Below are positions 19,107 to 27,698 of a DNA stretch of 64,000 nucleotides, piece after piece; position 1 is the stretch's first letter; the number at the start of each line of letters is the position of its first letter. Both the position numbers and the translations under genes were made by a program. The stretch is from Mycolicibacterium aurum (GTDB lineage Bacteria; Actinomycetota; Actinomycetes; Mycobacteriales; Mycobacteriaceae), in the NCBI RefSeq assembly GCF_900637195.1, contig NZ_LR134356.1, forward strand, positions 1,240,001 to 1,304,000, given 5' to 3'. The notes below the pieces were generated by a model. It made no database searches and was not told the DNA's origin. It saw nothing but the letters and a program-made list of their open reading frames with translations.

Positions 19107-19950
19107 TCTTGGTGATCAGGTCGCCGAGCAGTTGTGCGACCACCGATTCGACGGCCGCCTCGATCGAGAACGCCAGCGTCGCGCCGACGGCCGCGACGGC
19201 CTGGGTCCGGAACCGCACCAACGTCGTTATCAGCCCGGCGACTTCCACATCATCCGGCATGGGCGCACCGGGGTTGATCTTGTCGAGCACCTCGTCGAGC
19301 CCGGCCTGCACCAGGATCGCGCTGATCTGATCGAGCAGGGGGGCCACTTCTTCGTGGACGTCGATCAGCTTGTCGAGCGCCACCCCGTGCCTGCCGATCT
19401 CGGTGAACGCCTCGACCAGGGTGGGGCGCACGATCGTGGCGTGCTCGTCATCCTCGAGGCGGATGATGCCGAGGCGGACCAACCGGTCGAACGCGGCGCG
19501 GTCGTCGATCAGGCGGCGGGCCTGCGACAGCGGCATCCGCTGCGGTTTCTCGGTGGCCCAGCTGCCCGCGATCGCCGACTCGAGACCGAGCATGTCTCCG
19601 AGGTCCTTGCCCTGCTCCCATGCCGAGAGCATCTCGTTGACGTGGGCGATGTTGTAGCCACGGTCGAGCATGGACGTGATGAGCCGCAACCGGGTCAGGT
19701 GCGTGTCGTTGAAGAGGGCGATGCGTCCCACCCTCAGTGGTGGGTGCAGCAGTCCGCGGTCGCGGTACACCCGGATGTTGCGCGTCGTCGTCCCGGCCAG
19801 CCGGGCCAGCTCGTCGATGCGGTACTCCCCGGATTCGGCCACCCCGTGCGGCTGCACCGCCGCATCGAACAACTGCGACACCGCGTTCTCGATGACGTCG
19901 CGGGAGCCTCGTCGGAGCCGGCGCAGGATCGTGGGGATGGGTCCCGACAT
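19084..19950 (-). CDS. MerR-family transcriptional regulator
   Basis: A 288-residue regulator. The MerR DNA-binding domain is at about 40-110 (YRIDELARLAGTTTRNIRVY, RDRGLLHPPLRVGRIALFND, YNIAHVNEMLSAWEQG). The long C-terminal helical domain has no cysteine-based metal site and presumably binds an organic ligand. It starts at ATG 19950, one base after the monooxygenase stop, so it is expressed with the operon it probably controls. Its operator may be the TGACA-N2-TGTCA site at the operon promoter, though that is unproven. Confidence 0.83.
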   Translation of the reverse strand: MSGPIPTILRRLRRGSRDVIENAVSQLFDAAVQPHGVAESGEYRIDELARLAGTTTRNIRVYRDRGLLHPPLRVGRIALFNDTHLTRLRLITSMLDRGYNIAHVNEMLSAWEQGKDLGDMLGLESAIAGSWATEKPQRMPLSQARRLIDDRAAFDRLVRLGIIRLEDDEHATIVRPTLVEAFTEIGRHGVALDKLIDVHEEVAPLLDQISAILVQAGLDEVLDKINPGAPMPDDVEVAGLITTLVRFRTQAVAAVGATLAFSIEAAVESVVAQLLGDLITKSDEAAGE

Positions 19951-19951
19951 C

Positions 19952-21454
19952 TCAGGCCGTCGAGGCGGCGACGCTCCGGCGTGCATCGCGCGCCGGGGCC
20001 TCATAGTCGTGAAGTGCGAACTCCCTCATCTGACGAAGATACTGCGTGGCGAACCCCGGGTACATCGAGGCGTTGAACCCGTCGGCGGTCAAGTACCAGC
20101 TGTTGCATCCGGACATCCACGTCGTCTTCGTCAGACGCTGCTGAATCCGCTCGTTGTAGCGGCGCTGGACGTCGGCGCGGACGTCGAGATAGCGCAGGTT
20201 CTGGTTCAGGATCGTCGTGATCCCGGCAACGGCGTAGTCGATCTGCCCCTCGACATACACCAGCAGCGAGTTGTGTCCCGGCCCCGAGTTCGGCCCGGTC
20301 ATGAAGAACAGGTTCGGGTACCCGTGCGCGCTGGCACTCTTGTACGCCTCGGCGTGGCCGGACCACTCCTGCTGCAGCGACCGGCCGCCCAGACCGGTGA
20401 CGGGGAACGGTGGCCCCGACAGGTGGACGTCGTAACCGGTGGCGAAGACGATCGCGTCCAGGTGGTGTTCGACGCCGTCGCTGGTGCGGATGCCCACCGG
20501 GCTGAGGGTGGCGATCGGCCAGTCGATCAGTTTGCAGTTGTCGCGCTGCAGCGCGGGGTAGTAGTCGCTGGAGATCAGCATGCGTTTACAACCGGGCGTG
20601 AAGTCGGGGGTGAGCTGGCGGCGCATCCACGGGTCTTTGACCTGTTGTCGTAGGTGGGCCCGCCCGAGTCGGGCGACGAGCGCGGACAGCGGGGAGTTCC
20701 ACACCAGCGCCGTCGCGCTGGCTTCGTGTCCCCAGAACAGGGCTTGGCGGACGATCTCCTGGGTGGCAGGAACTCTGGCGAACAGGTTCTGCACGGCGGT
20801 GGGCATCGGGATGTCCAGGCGCGGCAGCACCCAGCCGGGGGTGCGTTGGAACACCTTCACGAATTCGGCCGTCTTGACCAGTTCGGGAACGATCTGCACG
20901 GCACTGGCTCCGGTGCCGATGACGGCGACGCGCTTGCCCGCGAAGTCGTAGTCGTGATCCCAGGACGCACTGTGGATCTTGTGTCCCCGGTAGGTGTCGA
21001 TGCCGCGGATGTCGGGCAGCGTGTGATCGGCGAGCGGACCCGACGCGAGTACGACGGCGCGGGCCTGGAAACGCTTGCGCCCCTTGGTGGTCACGGTCCA
21101 CACCCCGGCCTGCTCGTCGAAGCTCAGGCCGGTGACCTCGGTGTTGAATCTGATCAGCGGGCGTAGGCCGTGCTGGTCGGCCATGCCGTCGATATGGTCC
21201 CGGATCTCGGCACCCGACGGGTAGGCCCGCGACCACGACGGGTTCTTGACGAACGAGAACGAGTACAGCAGCGACGGGATGTCGCAGGCGACGCCGGGAT
21301 AGGTGTTGTCGCGCCAGGTGCCGCCGACGTGGTCGGCGCGCTCGACGATGACGATGTCGTCGACCCCGGCCTGTCTGAGCTTGACGGCGGTGCCCAGCCC
21401 GGTGAACCCGGCGCCGACGATCAGTACGTCGTGAATGGTCTTCGACGAGGCCAT
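19952..21454 (-). CDS. Flavin-containing Baeyer-Villiger-type monooxygenase
   Basis: A 500-residue FAD- and NADPH-dependent monooxygenase. The FAD Rossmann motif is at the N terminus (LIVGAGFTGLGTAVKL), HVGGTWRDNTYPGVACDIPS is typical of the family, YRGHKIHSASWD is a variant of the BVMO fingerprint (FxGxxxHxxxW), and VAVIGTGASAVQIV is the NADPH site. Such enzymes insert oxygen into ketones or oxidise lipophilic substrates; MymA in M. tuberculosis is a related protein. The operon partners (lipase, SDR, ferritin-like protein) suggest breakdown of an esterified alcohol or ketone through an ester, which is inference. It is 3 bases after the preceding gene. Confidence 0.88.
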   Translation of the reverse strand: MASSKTIHDVLIVGAGFTGLGTAVKLRQAGVDDIVIVERADHVGGTWRDNTYPGVACDIPSLLYSFSFVKNPSWSRAYPSGAEIRDHIDGMADQHGLRPLIRFNTEVTGLSFDEQAGVWTVTTKGRKRFQARAVVLASGPLADHTLPDIRGIDTYRGHKIHSASWDHDYDFAGKRVAVIGTGASAVQIVPELVKTAEFVKVFQRTPGWVLPRLDIPMPTAVQNLFARVPATQEIVRQALFWGHEASATALVWNSPLSALVARLGRAHLRQQVKDPWMRRQLTPDFTPGCKRMLISSDYYPALQRDNCKLIDWPIATLSPVGIRTSDGVEHHLDAIVFATGYDVHLSGPPFPVTGLGGRSLQQEWSGHAEAYKSASAHGYPNLFFMTGPNSGPGHNSLLVYVEGQIDYAVAGITTILNQNLRYLDVRADVQRRYNERIQQRLTKTTWMSGCNSWYLTADGFNASMYPGFATQYLRQMREFALHDYEAPARDARRSVAASTA

Positions 21455-21457
21455 GTC

Positions 21458-22378
21458 TCAGGCCGCCGGCTCATGGGTCAGCTCTTTGAACCAGCTCGGG
21501 ATCGGCTTCAAGAGTGCCTTCGGGTAGTAGTCGGATGCCCACACCATCGGGTTGGCCAGCCAGTGGTACGGGTTGTTGGGTTTGACCACCATGCGCGCGT
21601 GGAGCTTGAGGATCTGGTAGGTCGGCACCCGCCACGTGCTCTCGCTGCGTTCGCCGAGTGTCTTGAACCGCATCATCGCGTTGTAGAGCTTCTCGGGCTG
21701 CAGGCCCATATCGACGATGTTGTTGCGCATCCGGTTCAGCAGCGGGATGTACATGATCGCGCCGATGATCAGCCCGGGCGATGCGATGTTGCCGACGAAC
21801 TGCACGAGCAGGCGGCGGGCGTCGGCCTGACCGATCATGTTCAGCACTTCGAAATCGACGGCGATGTGCCGGGATTCGTCATTGTTGATCTTCTCGAAGA
21901 CCTGGTGGCAGACCGGGTCGTGCACCTCTTCGAGCAGGAACTTCAGCAGCGCGCCGTCCAGGGCCACTTCGAGCATCGGGATGACGGTGCCCAGGATCGA
22001 CAGCGACATGTCGTCGGCGTAGGTGTCCAGCCAGTCGATCGCCAGCCGGATGTTGACGTTCGGCTCCGGCATCTCTCCGTCGTCGAGCATGCCCCACCGC
22101 TTCATCAGCGCCAGTTCGGCATTGGCGTGGCGTTGCTCCTCGGCATGGAAGTAGCGGTAGATCTCGGCGAGCGTCGGCGTCGGCGCCTTCTTGGCCAGCG
22201 CGGCGAACCCCCGCGCTCCCACGTTCTCGATCCAGCACAGGTCGGCCATGAACGCCTTGAGCTTGGGGCGCATCTCGTCGGTGATCATCTCCGCGCCCGG
22301 GGCATCCCAGTCGATGTCGGCCAGCGCCCACTGCCGATCCTTGATCTTCGCCAGCATTGAATCCATGTCGATCGCCAT
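21458..22378 (-). CDS. Ferritin-like di-iron protein, possible oxygenase/reductase
   Basis: A 306-residue helical protein with two carboxylate/His iron-binding repeats: YFHAEEQRHANAEL and NNDESRHIAVDFEV, each with the ExxH pattern, together with further glutamates (MLEVALDGALL). This is the arrangement of ferritin-like di-iron enzymes. No signal peptide. It is annotated in many mycobacteria only as a hypothetical or metal-dependent protein. It lies between an SDR and a BVMO with gaps of 9 and 3 bases, so it is part of the same pathway; oxidation of a lipid-like substrate is a plausible role. Confidence 0.75.
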   Translation of the reverse strand: MAIDMDSMLAKIKDRQWALADIDWDAPGAEMITDEMRPKLKAFMADLCWIENVGARGFAALAKKAPTPTLAEIYRYFHAEEQRHANAELALMKRWGMLDDGEMPEPNVNIRLAIDWLDTYADDMSLSILGTVIPMLEVALDGALLKFLLEEVHDPVCHQVFEKINNDESRHIAVDFEVLNMIGQADARRLLVQFVGNIASPGLIIGAIMYIPLLNRMRNNIVDMGLQPEKLYNAMMRFKTLGERSESTWRVPTYQILKLHARMVVKPNNPYHWLANPMVWASDYYPKALLKPIPSWFKELTHEPAA

Positions 22379-22387
22379 CGAACTCTC

Positions 22388-23215
22388 CTAGGTGGTGACG
22401 CGGGTGGCCAGACCGGCGGCGCGGGTGTACACCGTCGGGGTGAAACGTTTGATGCCCCAGCCGATCCGAGCTTCGGGCTGCGGCATGCAGTAGAGCCCGC
22501 CGCGGTCGAGGGTGTCCAGGCAGGTGCGGGCGACGCGCTCGGGGGAGAAGCCGATCCAGCGCATCAGCTGATCGGCGAGCTGGGTCGAGTGGTCCGAGAT
22601 CCGTCCTGCGCCGACGATTCCGGTCTTGACGAACGTCGGGCACAGCACCGTGACGTTGATGCCGGTACCTGCCAGCTCGGCGGCCAGGGTTTCCGACAGC
22701 GACAGCGTGCCGGCCTTGCTGACGTTGTAGGCGGCCATGCCGGGTGCGGCGCCGAACGCCGCCGCGGATGCGACGTTGATGATGCCTGCGGGCCGGTCGG
22801 CCTCGCGCAGAATGGGCGCGAAGACGTGGCAGCCGTGAATCGGGCCCCACAGGTTGATGTCGAGCACCCATTTCCAGTCGGCGAGTGCGCTTTCACCGAT
22901 GACTGCTCCGCCCGCGCCGACGCCGGCGTTGTTGATCACCAGGGTGGGCGGCCCGCCGAGCCACGACTGTGCTTCGTCGGCAAGGCGATACACCTCGTCG
23001 ATGTCGGAGACGTCGCAGCGCAGCGGTAGTGCCCGGCCGCCGTTGGCGAGGATCGTCTCGGCCGTTGCGGTGGCCGATGCGAGATCGATGTCGCTGCACA
23101 CCACCCGCCCGCCGCGACGGGACAGTTCCGCGGCGAACGCGGCACCGATGCCGCTGCCGGCACCGGTGATCACCGCGTCGGCGCCATGGCTGCGTTTCTT
23201 CCCGAAGAGCCCCAT
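22388..23215 (-). CDS. Short-chain dehydrogenase/reductase
   Basis: A 275-residue classical SDR. The nucleotide-binding TGAGSGIGAAFAAEL is near residue 17, NNAGVGAGG follows, and the catalytic Ser-Tyr-Lys is in NVASAAAFGAAPGMAAYNVSK. The acidic residue at the end of beta-2 (CSDIDL) points to NAD(H) preference. It starts at ATG 23215, two bases after the lipase stop. In the operon it would oxidise an alcohol set free by the lipase to a ketone for the monooxygenase, an inferred order. Confidence 0.88.
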   Translation of the reverse strand: MGLFGKKRSHGADAVITGAGSGIGAAFAAELSRRGGRVVCSDIDLASATATAETILANGGRALPLRCDVSDIDEVYRLADEAQSWLGGPPTLVINNAGVGAGGAVIGESALADWKWVLDINLWGPIHGCHVFAPILREADRPAGIINVASAAAFGAAPGMAAYNVSKAGTLSLSETLAAELAGTGINVTVLCPTFVKTGIVGAGRISDHSTQLADQLMRWIGFSPERVARTCLDTLDRGGLYCMPQPEARIGWGIKRFTPTVYTRAAGLATRVTT

Positions 23216-23217
23216 GG

Positions 23218-24213
23218 TCAGCCGACCTGTCCGATGCTGTTCTCGCGCAGCGAGTTGTCGATGAACGTGGCGATCTCGCGCATCGCGGGCACGGCCTCGG
23301 GGGCGATCCGTGGCAGCGCCTGGAAGACGTGCACCTGGTCGGGCCAGATCTGCAGGGTGCACGGCGTGCCCGTGGTGCGGAGATCTCCGGCGAGCGCGAT
23401 GGCGTCGGCGGCGAGCATCTCGGCTCCGCCTGCCTGGATCAGTGTCGACGGCAGTGGCCGTCCGCCCGCCACGTCGAGCCTGAGCCGGGGATGCCCGGAT
23501 TCGATTCCGGTGCAGTACATCTGCACGAGTCGCGCGGCGTCACGGGAACGGATCGCGGGGTCGGGACGATCCCGTTCGCGAGTCCGCGCCAGGCCGAACG
23601 TCAGGTCCACCAGTGGAGACATCAGGACAAGTCCGGCCGGATGGCGGACGTCGGGGTGCAGCAGCAGGTCCAGGGCGAGGTGGCCGCCGGCCGAATCGCC
23701 GGCGATCACGATCTGTTCGGGTGCGATGCCGCATATCTCGGTGAGCCAGTCCCAGCCGTTCCGGACATCGTCTGCGGCGGTGGGGAACCGGTACCGCGGC
23801 GCGAGGCGGTAGTCGACGCTGAAGACGGGCAGGCCGGTCAGCCGGGACAACCACGCCGTGAGACGGCGGTGGGTGCGGGGGGAGCACAGTGCATACCCGC
23901 TGCCGTGCACGAAGTAGATGGCCTGGGTGCCGGCGTCGCGGGGTACGTCTGCGCCCCAGACCCATTCGCCGACGACGCGGCGCCCGGCGGAGGTGGTGGT
24001 GTCGACGCGGACGGCTTCGGCGCCGGCGAGTGACGGGCCGCAGGTGTCCATGATGCGGGCGACGATCTGCCGGGATGTCCACAGCCCCCACGCCTGATCG
24101 GGCGGGAGGACGCTGCTGATCTGGCGCAGCGTCAGGCTGCTGACGTAGGCGGCGCTGCGAGAACGCCAGGATCCACGGTCGGGCATCTGCGCCACCAACT
24201 CTTCATTGAGCAC
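23218..24213 (-). CDS. Alpha/beta hydrolase, hormone-sensitive-lipase family
   Basis: A 331-residue esterase/lipase. The oxyanion motif is HGSGYALCSPRTH (a variant of HGGG), the nucleophile is in VIAGDSAGGHLALDL, and the acid and His come from AGGAEML and PDQVHVFQAL. It is the first gene of a six-gene operon. I chose GTG 24213 (VLNEELVAQ) because a promoter TTGACA-17-TTGTAT ends seven bases upstream, which would make the mRNA leaderless; the open frame reaches 24255 and ATG 24185 is another option. LipR-type enzymes beside monooxygenase and SDR genes occur in the mymA operon of M. tuberculosis. Confidence 0.85.
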   Translation of the reverse strand: MLNEELVAQMPDRGSWRSRSAAYVSSLTLRQISSVLPPDQAWGLWTSRQIVARIMDTCGPSLAGAEAVRVDTTTSAGRRVVGEWVWGADVPRDAGTQAIYFVHGSGYALCSPRTHRRLTAWLSRLTGLPVFSVDYRLAPRYRFPTAADDVRNGWDWLTEICGIAPEQIVIAGDSAGGHLALDLLLHPDVRHPAGLVLMSPLVDLTFGLARTRERDRPDPAIRSRDAARLVQMYCTGIESGHPRLRLDVAGGRPLPSTLIQAGGAEMLAADAIALAGDLRTTGTPCTLQIWPDQVHVFQALPRIAPEAVPAMREIATFIDNSLRENSIGQVG

Positions 24214-24220
24214 CTGACGG

Positions 24221-24249
24221 ATACAACTCTCAATGATGACATTTGTCAA
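24221..24249 (-). promoter_or_regulatory. Promoter and operator of the lipase-monooxygenase operon
   Basis: On the minus strand TTGACA (24249-24244) and TTGTAT (24226-24221) are 17 bases apart, a near-consensus promoter. A perfect inverted repeat TGACA-TT-TGTCA (24237-24248) overlaps the -35, the position of a repressor or activator site. The operon's MerR protein is the first candidate. Confidence 0.55.
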
Positions 24250-24319
24250 TGTCACTATTCGGCGGTGTCAGCGTTGGTCCTGTTGACGCTTGTCGGTGGG
24301 CAGGTGTTTACTGGCGGCA

Positions 24320-24335
24320 TCGAACAAAGTTTCGA
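24320..24335 (+). promoter_or_regulatory. LexA (SOS) box of imuA'-imuB
   Basis: TCGAAC-AAAG-TTTCGA differs at one position from the mycobacterial LexA box TCGAAC-N4-GTTCGA. It lies 36 bases before the imuA' start, as expected for SOS control of the mutasome genes. Confidence 0.85.
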
Positions 24336-24371
24336 ACAACGGATGGGTCGGATGGTGTGGAAGGTGCTGTT

Positions 24372-25079
24372 GTGACGTCGCCCAAGAGCCTGGACCGGTG
24401 TCCCGTAACCCGTGCTGAGCAGGTAGAACAGCTCCGCCGGCAGATGGCGTCGGTCTCCAGCAAGGTGGGCGGCAGCCGACGGGCCGTCGCTCCGACGCCC
24501 GGGCACGCCACGCTTTCCGGCACTCCAGATTCTTTGCTGCCGGTGCCCGATTCGCTGGCTGAAGTGCTTCCTGATTCGTTGCCGCGCGGAACTGTGGCAG
24601 TGATTTCCGGTGCCCGATCGCTGCAACTGAGCATGGTTGCGGCGGTGACGGCCGAGGGCGGTCACGTGGCGATCATCGGCCAGCCCGACGTGGGGCTGCT
24701 GGCGGCGGCGGAGATGGGCGCCGACCTGAGCAGGATCGCGGTCATCCCCGAACCGGGAGCCGATCCGGTGGAGGTGGCTGCGGTCCTGATGGACGGAATG
24801 GATCTGGTGGTCCTCGGTCTGGGCGGCCGGACGGTCCCGGCGACCCGCGCCAGGGCGGTGGTGGCCCGTGCCCGGCAGCGGGGGTGCACGCTGCTCGTCA
24901 CCGACGGTGACTGGCAGGGTGCCTCCGCCCGGCTACACGCCCATGTCAGCGGGTATGAGATCGCGGGCGGTCGGGACGGGACGCCCACTCCTGGATGCGG
25001 CCGGATCAGCCGGGTGCGGCTGGCCATGCGGGCCCGCGGTCGTGCGATCGGCCATCCAGCGCGCGCCGTGGGTGGATGA
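24372..25079 (+). CDS. imuA': ImuA', SOS mutasome accessory protein
   Basis: A 235-residue RecA-like protein without a clear catalytic ATP site ([20 protein letters not shown] where RecA has its P-loop). It is the Rv3395c homologue. ImuA' works with ImuB and the error-prone polymerase DnaE2 in damage-induced mutagenesis. I chose GTG 24372 ([12 protein letters not shown]), with GGAAGGTG a few bases upstream; the open frame upstream of it runs through the LexA box and cannot be coding there under SOS control. imuB begins 4 bases after the stop, so the two are an operon. Confidence 0.88.
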   Translation: MTSPKSLDRCPVTRAEQVEQLRRQMASVSSKVGGSRRAVAPTPGHATLSGTPDSLLPVPDSLAEVLPDSLPRGTVAVISGARSLQLSMVAAVTAEGGHVAIIGQPDVGLLAAAEMGADLSRIAVIPEPGADPVEVAAVLMDGMDLVVLGLGGRTVPATRARAVVARARQRGCTLLVTDGDWQGASARLHAHVSGYEIAGGRDGTPTPGCGRISRVRLAMRARGRAIGHPARAVGG

Positions 25080-25083
25080 GGAC

Positions 25084-26667
25084 ATGGCGCAGTCCAGGGT
25101 TCTGGCGCTGTGGTGCATGGACTGGCCCGCCGTCGCTGCCGCGGCGGCAGCCGACCTGCCCCCGACGGTCCCGGTCGCGGTCACCCTGGCCAATCGGGTC
25201 ATCGCATGTTCGGCTGCTGCGCGCGCCGTGGGGGTGCGCCGGGGGCTGAGGCGGCGGGAGTCGCAGGCCCGCTGTCCGGAGTTGCACGTCGCCGCCGCCG
25301 ACCCCGCCCGGGACGCCCGCTACTTCGAGAACGTGACGGCCGCGGTGGACGATCTGGTGCCGCGGGCGGAGGTGCTGCGACCCGGGCTGCTGGCGCTGTC
25401 GGTTCGCGGCGCAGCACGGTATTTCGGTTCCGAGCAGAACACAGCGGAGCGGCTGGTCGACACGGTGGCCGCAGCCGGCGCCGAATGTCAGGTCGGAATC
25501 GCCGATCAGCTGCCCACAGCTGTCTTCGCCGCCCGGGTGGGCCGGATCATCGACGCCGGCCAGGACGCGGCATTTCTGTCGGGGCTGTCCATCCGGCAAC
25601 TCGCCACCGAACCGAGCCTGGCGCCCGCCACCCGAGAAGATCTGGTAGATCTGCTGTGGCGCATGGGCATCCGGAAGGTCGGTCAGTTCGCCGAGCTGTC
25701 CCGCAGCGATGTCGCGTCCCGATTCGGAGCCGACGCCGTCGCCGCGCACCGCATCGCGCGTGGGGAATCTGCCCGCGGCCCCTCAGGGCCGGAACCCGAT
25801 GTCGAGCTCGACGCGGTGATGGACTGCGACCCGCCCGTGGACCGGGTGGACGCGGCGGCCTTTGCGGGACGGTCGCTGGCCGGCGTGCTGCACCGCAGCT
25901 TGGCGGCCGCCGGGGTGGGCTGCACCCGGCTCGCCATCCACGCGGTGACAGCCAATGGGCAAGAGCTGGAGCGGGTCTGGCGGTGCGCCGAACCGCTGAC
26001 CGAGGACGCCACCGCCGACCGGGTGCGCTGGCAGCTGGACGGCTGGCTGAATCGGCGCAACCCCGACCAGCGGCCGGGGGCGCCGATCACCGAATTGAGG
26101 CTGCGGCCCGTCGAGGTGGTCTCGGCCGAAGCCTTGCAACTGCCGCTGTGGGGTGGCGTGGGTGAAGAGGACAGGCTGCGGGCACGTCGGGCGTTGGTGC
26201 GGGTGCAGGGGCTTCTGGGTCCCGACGCCGTCAAGGTGCCGGTGCTCAGCGGCGGCCGTGGTCCGGCCGAGCGGATCACCTTCACCCCTTTGGGCGATGA
26301 GCTTGTGCCGCAGGCAGATCCGAACCAACCATGGCCGGGACGGCTGCCGGAGCCCTCGCCGACCGTGCTGCTCGACGACCCGGTGGAACTGTTCGACGCC
26401 GAGGGCAACCCGGTGCGGGTCACCAGTCGCGGGCTGTTCTCCGCTGATCCGTCCCGGCTGCAGGCTCCTGGGCGTTCCGGCCGGTTGAGGTGGTGGGCGG
26501 GTCCGTGGCCGGTCGACGAACGATGGTGGGATCCCACGCAATCGAAGATCGGAAAGACAGCGCGGGTGCAGGTGTTGATCGGCGGTGACCAGGCCAGGGA
26601 CCAGCCGCAGGCGTTGTTGCTGTGCTTCCGGCAACGACGGTGGTACCTCGAGGGGGTCTATGAGTGA
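25084..26667 (+). CDS. imuB: ImuB, catalytically inactive Y-family polymerase homologue
   Basis: A 527-residue Y-family polymerase relative that serves as the hub of the mutasome. The N terminus WCMDWPAVAA replaces the metal-binding start of active Y-family enzymes, and the second acidic pair is not seen. The beta-clamp-binding motif QLPLWG is at residues 352-357, the same place as in M. tuberculosis ImuB, followed by the C-terminal region that contacts ImuA' and DnaE2. ATG 25084 has GGATGAGG upstream and follows imuA' closely. Its 3' end overlaps the convergent iunH by 10 bp. Confidence 0.92.
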   Translation: MAQSRVLALWCMDWPAVAAAAAADLPPTVPVAVTLANRVIACSAAARAVGVRRGLRRRESQARCPELHVAAADPARDARYFENVTAAVDDLVPRAEVLRPGLLALSVRGAARYFGSEQNTAERLVDTVAAAGAECQVGIADQLPTAVFAARVGRIIDAGQDAAFLSGLSIRQLATEPSLAPATREDLVDLLWRMGIRKVGQFAELSRSDVASRFGADAVAAHRIARGESARGPSGPEPDVELDAVMDCDPPVDRVDAAAFAGRSLAGVLHRSLAAAGVGCTRLAIHAVTANGQELERVWRCAEPLTEDATADRVRWQLDGWLNRRNPDQRPGAPITELRLRPVEVVSAEALQLPLWGGVGEEDRLRARRALVRVQGLLGPDAVKVPVLSGGRGPAERITFTPLGDELVPQADPNQPWPGRLPEPSPTVLLDDPVELFDAEGNPVRVTSRGLFSADPSRLQAPGRSGRLRWWAGPWPVDERWWDPTQSKIGKTARVQVLIGGDQARDQPQALLLCFRQRRWYLEGVYE

Positions 26668-27698
26668 GGCAACTGCTGGGCGAACGCGCCGACCGTCGCG
26701 ATGAACCTCTCGAAGAATGCCGCAGGATCGACCTCGACACCGATGAGCGCGTTGGGTTCCCGTCCCCACCGCCTGCTCCAGTCGGCAATGGTCATGCCGC
26801 GGGTCAGCGTCCCGGTCAGCTCGACGTCCACCGGCGCTGCCCGGTACCGCACCAGCGCGGTGTCCAGAGCGACCGCGGCGGCCAGCGGATCGTGGAGGTG
26901 GGCCAGGTAACCCTCGCCCTGGTCGTGGTGAAACTCGAAATAGAACCGCATCGCGTCCTCCAACACCCGGATCAGCGGGTTGGATGCGGTCGAGGGAGTG
27001 CCGCGTTCGTCGGCAACCGACATCGGCGTCGACGATGAACCGGCCGCCTCTGCGAGCCGGCCCAGCAAGTCCGGCGTCATCGCCACGTTCTCGGTGAGGT
27101 TGAGCCCCAGTACGAACGGCAGGTGCTCGGCGTCCGAGTCGCTCCATGCGGCGAACACTTCGGCCGCCGATTCCGGGTCGACGCTGGTGTTCCACTCGGC
27201 CACCGGTGTGGTGTTGCCCCGGTAGTCGAACGCCCCGCCCATGATCACCAACCGCCGCAACAGCCGCGGCAGGGCGGGCTCGGCGCGCAGCGCCAGCGCC
27301 AGGTTGGTGAGCGGGCCGGTCGCGACCCCGATCAGTTCGCCGGGATGTGCGTGCGCGGCACGCACCCACGCTTCCGCGGCGTCGTGGTCCGTCAGACCTG
27401 CCGTCGGATCCGGCAAGCGGGCGTATCCGAGCCCCTGTGGCCCGTGCGTGTCCTCCGCCGTGCGCAGCGGCTCCACCAGGGGAACTTCCGCGCCCATCGA
27501 GACCGGAACGCCGGTGATCCCGCACAACTCCAGCAGTGCCAGGTTGTTGCGGCAAACATCATGTACGCCAACATTTCCCGCGGTCGAGGCGATCCCGACA
27601 AGTTCGGCGTCCGGGCTGCCGAACAGATACGCCAGCGCCATCGCGTCGTCTACGCCGGTGTCGACGTCGACGAACACCGGTTGGCGTGCGCCGCTCAC
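26658..27698 (-). CDS. iunH: Nucleoside hydrolase (IunH family)
   Basis: A 346-residue N-ribohydrolase that cleaves nucleosides to base and ribose. The calcium-binding signature VFVDVDTGVDDAMAL is at the N terminus, and LVIMGGAFDYRGNTTPVAEWN carries the family's substrate-site residues, with HDPLAAAVALD near the end. It is the Rv3393 homologue. Its GTG overlaps the stop of the acyl-CoA reductase gene (GTGA), so it is translationally coupled to it; in M. tuberculosis cmaA1 lies between the two, and it is absent here. Confidence 0.9.
   Translation of the reverse strand: MSGARQPVFVDVDTGVDDAMALAYLFGSPDAELVGIASTAGNVGVHDVCRNNLALLELCGITGVPVSMGAEVPLVEPLRTAEDTHGPQGLGYARLPDPTAGLTDHDAAEAWVRAAHAHPGELIGVATGPLTNLALALRAEPALPRLLRRLVIMGGAFDYRGNTTPVAEWNTSVDPESAAEVFAAWSDSDAEHLPFVLGLNLTENVAMTPDLLGRLAEAAGSSSTPMSVADERGTPSTASNPLIRVLEDAMRFYFEFHHDQGEGYLAHLHDPLAAAVALDTALVRYRAAPVDVELTGTLTRGMTIADWSRRWGREPNALIGVEVDPAAFFERFIATVGAFAQQLPHS

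Noticed and set aside
24214..24371. Extensions of the lipase to 24255 and of imuA' to 24243
   Set aside because: They would run through the operon promoter, the palindrome and the LexA box, and neither has a ribosome site.
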